Shown here one piece after another: positions 48,858 through 60,200 of a stretch of 64,000 nucleotides of DNA. The position numbers and the translations under genes are program-made. Position 1 is the first letter of the stretch. Every line of letters begins with the position of its first letter. Source of the DNA: Glossina fuscipes (lineage: Eukaryota > Arthropoda > Insecta > Diptera > Glossinidae); assembly GCF_014805625.2 (NCBI RefSeq), contig NW_023998416.1:32778926-32842925 (forward strand), written 5' to 3'. The notes beneath the pieces are model-generated. The model made no database searches, was not told the origin of the DNA, and worked only from the letters and a program-made list of their open reading frames with translations.

Positions 48858-49856
48858 ATGAAATTGCTTTACATAGGACTGGTTTGTAGGATACTTGCAT
48901 TTTCTTTGGCAAAACCATTATCAGATGATCAAACGGAACCGGTTGAAGATGAGTCCACTGTCAATGGCCGTGTTTTATACGATCAAAGACAAAGTGGCAA
49001 ATATAACATACACATAATAATTAAGGATGTGGCTATAATTGAAATGGACCAAAACGAGATAGTCGATGTAAGCATACAAAGTATATAAGCTTATGTATTA
49101 TACATTTATTAGGTATATAAAGTAATAATGTGTAAAATTTACAACAAAACAAAAACGTAGAATAACGATGATGGAGACTATTATTACGACGAAGAGGATT
49201 TGACCATTAAACCTTTAACATTAAATCTCAGTGCAAATAAAACTGCTACTACTACTACCACTACCACTACTACTGCGATAAGTAGTGCAGCGGAAGCCTT
49301 TACTACGACTATAAGAAATATTGATAATGAGATCTCAACATTACAACCAAAAAACAATAATACCGAAGCTGATGTTTTCGATAATCAAACGGTTAGGGTT
49401 ACGAACGCTACATTTTCTTCAAGCACTCTCGAAACCTTAAGATGGCTTAATAAAGTAGAACCTTCTTATTCTACATCAGAACCACTACATCAAACACATG
49501 CTTATGTAACGAGAGATGCATCTGGAATTTTACAAGCTAGAGAGGCAGATATGATAGATGAGAGAGGAATGAAAAATGCTAAACTATATAAAATTAAATT
49601 ACTCAAACGACAACCAATAAAAGTTACTAAGCGGTTATGCCGTTCAAATCAATTTCGAGATGCTAGCGGAGCGTGTCGTTCTAAGAAGGCGCCGACAACT
49701 TCAAGGCAATCATCCGGATCCATATTGTAAGATAATAATGATGCATTCTCTACTTGATAGTCAATAATATATATTTTTTTTCTCATTGCGCGCAGGAAAC
49801 GTGTCCTAGGCATGTTAATTTCCTTGCCCTTCGCAGGACGAGATGAAAACCATTGA
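48858..49856 (+). CDS. Small secreted protein with GBP-like cysteine spacing
   Basis: Exons 48,858-49,067, 49,161-49,726 and 49,796-49,856 join in phase to 278 aa. The start gives a clear signal peptide (KLLYIGLVCRILAFSLA). An acidic stretch (DNNDDGDYYYDEEDL) follows, then a Thr-rich low-complexity block with several N-x-S/T sites. A basic C-terminal region contains two cysteines, CRSNQFRDASGAC, bounded by dibasic-type residues (KR upstream, RSKK downstream). The spacing C-x5-R-x3-G-x-C is the one used by insect growth-blocking-peptide cytokines, but the flanking GBP residues are absent, so this is an analogy rather than an assignment. If intron 2 is retained, translation stops after SGSIL (TAA at 49,728-49,730) and lacks the last 20 residues (KRVLGMLISLPFAGRDENH). 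An AATAAA lies 12 nt after the stop. Confidence 0.75.
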
Positions 49857-49867
49857 AATGAGTGAAC

Positions 49868-49873
49868 AATAAA
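49868..49873 (+). terminator. Poly(A) signal of the small secreted protein gene
   Basis: AATAAA twelve bases after the TGA stop; another AATAAA follows at about 49,893. The 3' UTR would be very short. Confidence 0.55.
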
Positions 49874-49899
49874 AGAGAAAAAAAGTATTTTTAATAAAT

Positions 49900-50377
49900 T
49901 TTTTCAAACTTTATTTAACTCCGATTTCAAATTCAACATTTCTTCAGATAATCAATTACAGATTTTTTTAAGATTTATTTAACATTCGCTCTATGGAGCA
50001 TATTAAATAGTTTAAAAACGCTATAGATAAAATAATAATAAATAATTGATATACTTTTACATTAAGATTTTAATTAAAAATGTTGTAACAGATATAACAA
50101 AAAATAAACTTGATAAAAAAAAAAAAAAAAATATTAAGTTAGAAATTTTACATTAATATACTAAGAAATAAAATAAAAAAAAGAAGAATAAAATATTAAA
50201 GACATTAGACTTTTCTGCGTCGTACCGCATGTATACAAAATAAAGTAAAAAAATTAACAAAAATTAATTATATTTAAATATATTTTAAAATAAAGTTTCA
50301 AAAAAGATTTAAGGATTTAAATTTATCTGCATATTTAGAAGGATATGTATATAAAATTGATAAAAAAAATTAAAGAA
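49900..50377. other. A-rich low-complexity stretch
   Basis: Dense runs of A and AAT/AAAT, no coding signal. Confidence 0.7.
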
Positions 50378-50690
50378 TGATAAAATTAATGGACTTGAGA
50401 AATGCCAAAATGTTGGAAAACATGATAAAATCAAATAATTATTTCCGGTGCTTTCACCTGTTACCAACACAAAAACAACTCATATAGGCATTTATTGAGA
50501 GAAATTGGTGGGTATATATTAATCAAAATATTTTCCATTATTTTCTACAATATTTTACCACATTTCTGACAACATAACGACGTCGTGTCGAAAGAACTTA
50601 TATTGGTTTGGCAGCGATTCAATCATTAACCCATTTTCGCACTTCTTCAATTTTACGAAGCCGTACGCCAGCCAAGCCACGCTGCATCGA
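50378..50690 (-). mobile_element. Mariner-like repeat family D, copy 1
   Basis: The right part, read on the minus strand, translates (with stops) to RGLAGVRLRKIEEVRKWVND and RRRYVVRNVVKYC, resembling the C-terminus of a mariner-type transposase. The left part (TTAATGGACTTGAGAAATGCC, CAAAATGTTGGAAAA, CCGGTGCTTTCACCTGTTACC, AATATTTTCCATTATTTTCTA) is repeated at 63,602-64,000 and would be its 3' untranslated end. The coding part is degenerate. Confidence 0.5.
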
Positions 50691-51136
50691 TCTGAACAAA
50701 TGGCAATGAGAAGACGATATGTATAACAAGTATGCTGGTTGCGGCAGAAATTTTAATTGGAACTGCAACAATGTGTCCTAGTGGTTGAGCGCTGCCATGA
50801 AAGAGAATGAGCTTACGTATGTTAAACGTTTTGTTGGTCTTCTTTACATCGTTCAATGGGTTCAGTTGACGTCTTTAGACATCTGTAGTAACATTTTCAA
50901 ACGGTTTTAGTAGGCCGTAATTTACTATACCTTGCCGATCCCACTAAGTGCATAGCAAAGCGTCGTGAGTTTTTCAAATATGACACAAGCAAAAAAAAAC
51001 TATTTTTTTTTTAAAGAGAAGAAATGAAATCTTGTTATGCTCTCTTCTTTTTTTTTCTATGAAGAGTAAGAGGAGTGAAGACAAGCAAAACTTTCATTCT
51101 TTTCAAAGTCATAATATAAAAATGCAAAAAGAATAC
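50691..51136. other. Non-coding stretch between repeats
   Basis: It may include more of the degenerate mariner-like element up to about 50,860, but I cannot trace its reading frame. Confidence 0.35.
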
Positions 51137-51690
51137 ACCCAATCCTTTTTTACACGGTAGATACGTTCCTTAGAAAACCGTGCGAAAAAAATCGTGTAAA
51201 AAAAATGCAAGCGACATATGGTAAATTTGGTGATATGTTCCACAATTTTAAAAAATCGTGTAAGATGAAAAAACCTTAAATATTTTTTCCAAAAAAACGT
51301 GCGAAAAGGATAAATATTGAAACCCATATTACATATTTATAAAACAAAAACAATTCACTTTTATTACGAAAAAAAATTAAAATTAGTGTGCAATGAAAAT
51401 TCAATCTATAAGCACAATATATAAAAATTATAATTAAAATTAGGAATAAAATTCAATTTCGAAACTGTTCATGAGTACTTGATAACAAGCTTGCATTTTT
51501 ATTACGGGAGGTATCATCAACAAATGAGCAGCAACTCTTCGAACTTTATTGAATTATTTATTGCGTCCTATGAACTGAACATTCTAGCGTAAAATAAATA
51601 CTGAATAACGAAATGCTGTTGAGCTACAGTAAGAAAAAAACAAAAGTGATCATAAAATTTGGGTACTCGCCGTAGTAGACCAAGCCCATA
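51137..51690 (+). repeat. Interspersed repeat family C, copy 2
   Basis: This is the longer copy of the repeat also found at 36,690-37,095. Its first 180 bp carry a reiterated motif CGTGYRAAAAA in several variants (CCGTGCGAAAAAAA, TCGTGTAAAAAAAA, TCGTGTAAGATG, ACGTGCGAAAAGG). These are complementary to the opening TTTTTTACACGGTAG, so the 5' end can fold into a hairpin. Confidence 0.75.
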
Positions 51691-52477
51691 ACAAAGTCAA
51701 AATTAGAAATAAAAAAGTAGTTTTTTTTGGGATTCACGCTAGGTTCGTGTTGGTGAACCGTCACGATCGGGTCGAAAAAGACAAAGTGTAAAAAAAAGGC
51801 TGGATGTATATAAAGTTATATATAAAGTTATTACCGCTAGAAAAAAAATAATGGCAAACACTTTAAGTAAGAAAAGTTCAATCCGACGAATCCCGGATGT
51901 TTACTACCCAAGATCTAATAATACAGAGCGCTGCGTTCTAAATTACACATATTTGAAGCGCACGATATTGTGAATATTTCCTATAATTTTTATTAATTAA
52001 ACAATGCTTCAAAAGTAGGACCTTTCGCAATATCTTAAAGACACTCTTCTAACGACCGAAAATGGATCAAATTCGCAAGTCTCATGATTCAATTTAATTA
52101 TTTGAATTAGAATCGATTTCAGATTGCGATCTGCGTATAATAACTCGTTACTAATACTGATTAATGCCGCGAGAAGGTAATCCGCTTCTGTTATTTTTAA
52201 TTTACATTAGCATATTGGCTTTTTAGTGGATATCGTCATCAATGTATTGATAAAACTAACTTTTGCCCTTTGGTAGTTAAAATAACTTCTAGATTATAAA
52301 ATAGATTTAAAATAAAGAAAAAGTAATTAAAAAATATACGATCAATAGAAGTAAGGAGTAGAAAATATTACATTGCTTCGAAAATGTGATAAACATTTCT
52401 ATAAAATAAAAGAAAAAAGTTGAATAAGAAAAGTAAGATGCTTTAACCCTAGTTTATATTTCTTTCTTTCATTTCAT

Positions 52478-52745
52478 CCTAACAGGTATTCATATGCTTT
52501 TCGAAATGAGCCGTATTCAAAAAGTAGTCTGATACGTGGTCTAGACACGTAGATGTACCACATTTCAATAAAATGCCTCAAAAATTGTAGCCTGTAGATG
52601 TGAACATAAGAAAACAAGACGGGCAGGCATGCTTCAGAATTTGGTTCTGAATCCGTCGGTATAATAAAAGGTGGATCTATCTCAAGTCTTCGTGAGGACA
52701 AGAAGACAAGACATACAGCCGGGCGGACATGTTTAGTAAAGCACT
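52478..52745 (-). repeat. Interspersed repeat family A copy
   Basis: In plus-strand reading it contains GTAGTCTGATACGTGGTC, CACGTAGATGTACCACATTTC, CAAAAATTGTAGCCTGTAG, GAAAACAAGACGGGCAGGC and GGTATAATAAAAGGTGGATC, the reverse complement of the family A blocks. Confidence 0.65.
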
Positions 52746-52749
52746 TACC

Positions 52750-54258
52750 ATGTACCATGTATAAGAGGAAAGTCCTAAGAAAATTTTCCTACGAAAAACT
52801 GTAGTCTACCACTCCTTTAAATTGGAATGAAGAAATTCCAAATATAGGCAAACATCACTTCATAATTAGTGATGACAACGTATTTTAAAATGCGCTTATA
52901 TTTGAAGGACTACCAGGTTGTTAGAGGTCGGTTTAACATAATACTTAGGTTGTTTCCAGAACTTGACCGATAGTAAGGAAAGTCCAGAAATTGCAGCAAT
53001 AACATTCATATCTATCATAATTTATGCATGACATGCTAATGCAAAGGATAATATTTTATGATGTCGAATCTATATCGTAAGGATGGCCGCGTCTTCAATC
53101 GTTCTAATTAATGGGAACATCATGCGATGATAGGGAGAAATCAAGAAAACAAAAAATGTAAACCACATTTTCACAGACAAATGGTAATAATTTCTTATTT
53201 ATGCAACTTACAACGTGTCCTTAAGTTAAATTCTTGTTTGAAATGAATATGTAATTTTTTGTTTTTCGTCTCTAAATGAAATTATTTCTTTCTCAACAAT
53301 CGTTGTGCGTTTTTTTTTTTTTTTTTTTAAATTTAGCTCCTTTCGAACTTATTTTCGTTTTTTTCATAGAAAACATGTTAACGGAAAAAGTTTATCCGCT
53401 CTTCCAAGGATTTTCATGCTAAATATATGTAAAGAAAAAAAAAAATGTCGTTATGAACAAATAGATAGATAAACTGCTGTTAAAAACAAATAAACTGCTT
53501 TCGGTAAATGTTTTTCATATTTCATTGTTTAGAACAGGTAACTTTCTTTATTTGGTTATTGTTAAGCATTAAAAATTTTTTATTACGTTTTTCTTGTTTA
53601 GGAATTTCGTTTTACGGAAGTCTTAATGTGTTTTTTAATTTATTTATTTTTTTCATTTTATGTGCTAATGAAGCACTAAAAGAAGTTATGTGAAAGTTTT
53701 CTTCACATCACTCTTAGAGAGTTGAATGTCTTTTTTTTTTACTTTTAATCCACAAACTTGTCTTCGTTTGTTTAATACATTTAAAATAACAAAGATTATA
53801 AAAACATTGAATAAGAAGCTTGCTAAATAAAATAGAAATAAAAAAAAAAAAAAATAGATACCTTTTAATTTGCATTAAGAATATACAAAAGAAAAAGCTG
53901 ACGAAATGTTTACCGTTTATATATATAATAAATATACTTTAATATATATGTATATAAATATACACATATAGTGTATGTATATATATTTATATGTATACTA
54001 TGGTGTATATACCCAACTGCACTTTTTTTTATTAATCTCTTGATGAAATCTTTTAAAATATCTCTTACTTTTGTGCTAATGAAAAAAAAAATAAATAGAA
54101 TAAAATTCTTACCTTCGATTATTGTGCTTAAACGTACTAGGGTTTGATATTATGTTTAACAAATAATTTTACATAGTGTCGATGTGAAGTAGTTTCCGTA
54201 TTCCCATAATTATGAATAGATAAGACGATTGTTGACGTATTGTTGTGTTTGTTATTGT

Positions 54259-54295
<37 letters not shown>

Positions 54296-54296
54296 C
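52750..54296. other. AT-rich stretch downstream of Bsg25D
   Basis: No exon seen. A TA/TATG-type microsatellite lies at about 53,920-54,005, poly(T) runs lie near 53,310-53,328, and the (T)29 run discussed separately lies at 54,261-54,289. The 3' UTR of Bsg25D must lie in the right part. Confidence 0.5.
54261..54289. repeat. (T)29 homopolymer
   Basis: Twenty-nine consecutive T on the plus strand, which is an A run in the 3' UTR of Bsg25D starting 7 nt after its stop codon. Confidence 0.95.
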
Positions 54297-57200
54297 TTAA
54301 GGCATTCCTGGTAAACCTGAGCAACTGGGCCGTTGTGCGGATTGTTGTTGCTGCATAAAATTGACACGATATCGTTGTTGCTCGAGTCTCTGTACAGTAG
54401 CAGTTAAATGTGAATTTTCCACATACAAATCTTTAACGAGTAAATCAGCGTTTTGTAAACGCTGCACTTGTTCAGCTATTAAAGCTCCTTGCGCCTCTAA
54501 ACGGCCATGTAAATCGTTCAGTTCAATTTGATGTTGACGCCATGATTCTGTTATGATAAAAGAAAGTCCATAAATCAATCACTGCTTTCTAATTAATATC
54601 TTTCCCAGTTGAGTCTACATAAGTTTTCAGCTAATAAAGGCATTTACATAGAGTGAAAGTGAGTTCAGTTATTTCGTCGAATGACTTCATTTGATATCGC
54701 TGGCGTTTACCTTGCATTCGAAAGCGTTAAGTGACTAATTGCGAGATCGAATTTCAATCAAATAAAATTTGAAAAGAAGAGAATAACTTTCTCAACATTT
54801 CTGAAATGGTCAACTTCTCTGGCCACTGTTGCAACTTCATTATCAAATAGTACACGTTCTAAACATATTATGTACCGACAGAAAATGGGGCTTTTTATAA
54901 CCGCAAGGTTACATTATTTAAATTTTATGATGGACTTTGGCCCGCAAAACAGTCGATACCAGGTTTTTGGGGATTCCTACGAAAAACGAGCACTTATATG
55001 GGCAACAACGTTGCATGTATTAACACGAAAAGTCAACGAAGTCGGGTTTACTAAGCTTGCCTGGCCGCTACGAATGCATATTTCCGAGACTAGACTATTT
55101 TTAGCAAAAATTGCCTCGCATCCCTTAATATCTACTTTATCTTCTTAAAAATTAGCTAGAAAAACTACCTGATATAGACATCGAACTGATTATTAACTTC
55201 ATTATTTTCGATATCTTTTCGAAACTATCTTCTATGAAGTATATTTTTTATTATCGCCAGCGGAATGACGAAATCGTGATCGAAAAATGTAAGTAAGTAG
55301 TGAAAGAATAATAAGTAAAGAGTACAGTAAAAATCTTACGTTGCATTAGCGATTCAGTGTACTGTTGCTGTTGTTTGATAACGTTTTGCAAATGACGATT
55401 TTTCAGCTCTAACTGATTGACTCTTTGTATCAGTGACGGATGAGCGGTTCGCTGCAAGAGAAATAAATTGTTGTCAAATTTAAATTTTTTTGCATTTTAC
55501 TATTAAAGTGAAAATACCTACCGCATAGGCTTTCTCTAACACTGGCTTAGCTTCTTGCAGTTGTTGCAATTCCATAACCAAACCATCGCGTTGTAGGGAT
55601 AAATCCTTGATTTGCTCGCGCAATGATAATTCAAAGTATTTTAAACGTTTCAATTCCTCTTTTATGCTGTTTGGGCTGGGACTAGATGAACTATTATTAT
55701 GCTTTGTGCTGCTATTATTTCTAATATTGATTTGTTCATGTGTAATACTATGTTGTTGTTGTTCATTATTTGTCAAATGTACACTGTGTGTTTCGAAACT
55801 TTTAACCGACGCTGATGAGGAAGATGTTTCACAATCGGCCACATCACCAGCTTCCGATTGTACTGATTGAGTTTTTGAATCATTATTCAGTTTTTCAGTG
55901 GGCGATTGTGAGGCGTTACTAACAGTAGGTGGTGTACTAAAAATCGTTGTTTCAGATGTAGTGAGGACAGTGTTTCTGAAAAATTTTACATTTTATTTTT
56001 TATGAAAACATAAGACACAACGTCCAAAGCACGCTTAAATTATTTTTTCACTCCTGAAGAGTGTGAATACAAATACGAAGCTGCTTATCAAAGACACGTA
56101 CCTTCTCCCTTAATAGAACTCTGTAAACGCCCATGCTATTAATTAGTTCGAATTAAGATATGATTGAACTTGGAAGCCTCTTCCGTCCAAACCAGGAAAT
56201 TTAAAATATTTTATTGGACACTTAATGAATCTTTACAAAAACCGTTTGAAATGAGCTAAACGAACAAAACAGGTTCGACTATAGGTTCCAGAACTATGTT
56301 TATCAAAAAATTTGATATATCGACTATGGAATAATCGTCAAAATCGTGGCTTTGCTGCGCCCAAACAAAAAATTCCAACGACATCTCGTAGATGTTTATG
56401 GAAATGCCCTTTCACGCGAGCCAAACTATTTGAAATTTGATATGTTATTAAAAAATAGCTATGGGAAAGCACCAAAATTTGGGAAACTACCGCCGAACTA
56501 GAAAATGTCGCGTATGATCTACACAGAAATGGCTTGCGAATGAGTTAAAGAAATTCTTTCGGAATTGAAGACAGAATTCACTCAAAATGAAGGCAAATTT
56601 AAGTCAAATTATCGATTAAATTTGACTTAAACTCGTTTATATGCGAAGTACGATCTGTCCAAAAGAGGCGCTCGATTTTTTTTATGATTTCTTCGGAGAG
56701 CACGAACTATTGAAGAATTCGAAACCGCACTCGTATTTTACAATGTTTCTACCAAGCAGACACAAACGGCAAATGAAAAAAATATTTTAATAACATTTAA
56801 ATAGTCTTATTTATTTTATGAAAACATATAAATCCGTCCCTACGTACGATATGCGTACTACGAACGAGGCCTTAAGCCAAATGCAAAAAGGCAAAACAAT
56901 CGCGCTATTTCGATAGTGAATTCTCCGCTTTAGCAAACATTAGTAAAGTGAAGAGGTATATTTTATTTACAAAAAATCGTCTACACGCAGTACAATCATT
57001 TACTAAATATAAGTTAGAATTTTAGAATTTACAGTATTAGCAGTAATAGTTGTTAAAAAAAGAAAAAAAATTTAAAAAAAAACCGATTTTCTTGTCGCAT
57101 TGTATTCATTTACTTATGTATGTACAATTTAAGCCCATTAAATAACTTAAAAGCCGTTGAAATGTTGAAGTGATTATGGCGAACTAGAACATGCAAAGCG

Positions 57201-60200
57201 TATAAGCAATTATGTATTGCTTAACTCAGATTAAAAATGCAGCAACATTTCTTATAGTCTCGGCTAGTGAATGACTCGTAAAACAATTTTCCCATTCGAA
57301 CATTCGTGATCAATGTGACATTTATAATCAATTTGGCTCAGTCTGTCTGTCCGTAAATATGATCACAAAGTGCAAATTTGCCATATGTAAGCAAAATTTT
57401 AGGAAACAAAGTTTGACAGCACAGACGAGGAGGAAAGCAATATTGACAATTGACTTTAATTTGTAGGCTAGTACTTCGAAATGAGTTATTTATTCGTGTT
57501 ACTCGACATGCTATGAATAAACGCTTTTACTATTTTCTCAAATTTCTTCAAAATATTGAATCCCAGCGATTCGCCTTAAACGGCGAATATAGACAGATTT
57601 CTTCTTTTACTTATAACCTATTACTAATTCTGCTGAATTTTATTGATTACTCACCGTATAAGCTGATCATTATTTATTACTGACATTGATATGATAGCTG
57701 GCATTGTTTTTTCTAAAGTATGGAAGGTTTTCGAAGGTTCTTGTATGGTACTCTGATGCCATAAATAACTTATTGGCGAACTGGCTGGACTAGTAGTCTT
57801 CGTAAAATTACTTTTGTTATTTATAGCTTCAGCATTTAACTCCGACGCTCCTGTAAGTATTTCTTCACTTTCGCCCAGCCGAAGACGTAAATCTTCTATT
57901 TCATGTTGTAAAGTCTCAATTTCCTTCGATTTTTCTTCCAGCATTTTGCAATTATTTTCTTTTAACGATTCCATTTCAATTTCCAAATCGGCATATTGTT
58001 GCTCCAGTTGACATTTCTCTTCGATGGGCGATAGGCGACCATCTTTACTAAATTGTTCTTCATATTCGCGTACTTTCTCCATTAACTCTGTAAACTTTTT
58101 ATCGCTTTCTTGCTGTTCTTCTTCGTATATTTGACGTTCCTTTTCGAAAAGAGCTCTCTCATCGCCCAACTTGGCCTGCCAATAGTCTTCGCAGTCTTCA
58201 TAAGCTCGTTGCATTTGCTCTAAACTGGTTTCTAATTCACGGCAACGCTCTTCAGGTGGCAGCGTTAACGACGAGTTCGATTGTTGACTGGACAATTCTT
58301 GTGCTTGCTTTAATAATTCCTCTAACTCTGCGATTATTTTCTTGAGACTTTCCACCTCCTCTTGTTCCGTGGTAAATTTGCTTTGAGAATGATGAAGTTC
58401 TGAATTCAAAGCCATCCATTCGCCACTTGTGTCGCTGTTCTCGCTGCAGGTATTACTTAAATTAATATCGTTCGTGCACTTGCGTAACTTGCGTAAACGG
58501 GGACTCTCTTCAATAAGTCTAGTTTTCGTTGGAGAATCGCCACGTCTCTTTGTCGCCGTATTCAACGAACTCATCTCATTTTCTTCACTACTTATTTCTT
58601 CAACGGCTGATGATTTTTTACATTTTGATTTTAGTTTATTCAGTTCCAAATTTAATGCTTCCACTTCGACTAAGAGTTCATCATTTTTATCCCGTAAATT
58701 AGTATTTTCTATCTGAAGATTCGTTACTTTTTCAACGAGTCGCAAAAGTTCTTCATCATTTGCGATTTTCTCGGAATTTGGCTGTCGGTTACCTTTGTGT
58801 GTTTTTTCTTCTAAATCGCTAAGTTCGCGATTTAAATTAATATTCTTTTCCAACAATTCGGCTAACTGCTTTTGCATTATCTGATGCTCCCCCTCAAAAT
58901 CTTCATTCTCTTTATGGACTAATTCCAGTTCGGTTTTTAACTTAATTTCGTTCTGCTCAAATAACTTGATACGCGCCTCTAGACGACTATTCAAATTGGA
59001 CCAATTCTCACGATCCGCTGCCATACGTGATGTTAAATCTCTGACTACGGCCCCATTTTTTTGTTCCAGTAAACGTATCTTTAATAAAAAAAAAAAAAAA
59101 AAATAGTAAATAGATATTAAATAATTTTTTTTGAAATCGATTTTCATTTTAATGAACAACAAGAGTTAATTACATGTAACTGAAAATAAATGCTTGCGAT
59201 ATTTAAATTTTTGAGAGTAATTAGGTTTTTCTATTCGAAGATAAGCCATTATTCGAAATACCGATTGGTTGATTCCAAGCTGGCATGAAAGCATTCAATG
59301 TAACGTGCTTGTTGAAATGACTTTTATAAAGTTTACCTCTTTTTTGGTTGCCTCTTCCAAGGAAGCGTGTCTTTCATCAATTTCCGCCGTAAAGATAGCT
59401 ATACGTTTGTTTGCATCTTTGTTGTCTGTACGCAATTTTGTATTTTCATCATAAAGTTGACGAGCCGTTTGCCTAAGCGAATTGAGTTCAACTGTTTGCA
59501 GCACCAAAGAAGCTTTCATTAAAGTAATTTGAGGTTCTTCATCCAAAATTCGCATTTCATCTTCCATAACTTTTCCAAGTTGAGCTAAATTTATCTCGTT
59601 GTCATCGAAACCCAAAGCTAAAAGCATACTTCGACCGTTGGGTATTTGGGCACGTTCCCATAAATTCAAAACGCTCTGAACGGGTAAAGTCTCCATAAGA
59701 GCAGGAGTCTCTACATGAAATAGAAATATGTTTATGATAATGAAAAGTTCTTCTCCTCAAAAAAAAAAAAAAAAATTGAAATGAGAATACAAATAGTAAA
59801 CAACGACATTTTAAATAATGGTGTAGTAAAAAGGATTTTTGTTTCTAAGTGCTGGTTATGAGGTTAGCAGGTATGCGCAATTGGTGCTATTTTTCATTTG
59901 AGTCATTTGACACATTAATCTACCGCTAGCCACTCTAAAGAGCGTGCAAATATATACCACCAGCCTTTTGTCCATTTAATCGAATCAATTAATATTCAAA
60001 AAAAAAACAAACAATATTTTTTTAGTTGAGTTTTGTTGGCACACAAACCTTTAGCCAAATTTCCATATTTTAGGTGGTTGAAGTTCAACTCCCATTCAAA
60101 TGTATTCCAAACAGCGTGCATGGCAGATGAAAGAGTTTGCAAACCTATTAAATGTTGAAGTGAAATGTTTAGAGAAAGAAGTCATAAATGTAACTAAAAC

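Noticed and set aside
55919..55974. A longer exon 6 of Bsg25D using the acceptor at 55,975
   Set aside because: In the required frame it meets a TAG at 55,936-55,938, and the phase with exon 5 fails. The acceptor before 55,918 restores both.
57814..58716. Plus-strand frames of 65-95 codons
   Set aside because: They are antisense shadows of the coiled-coil exon of Bsg25D.
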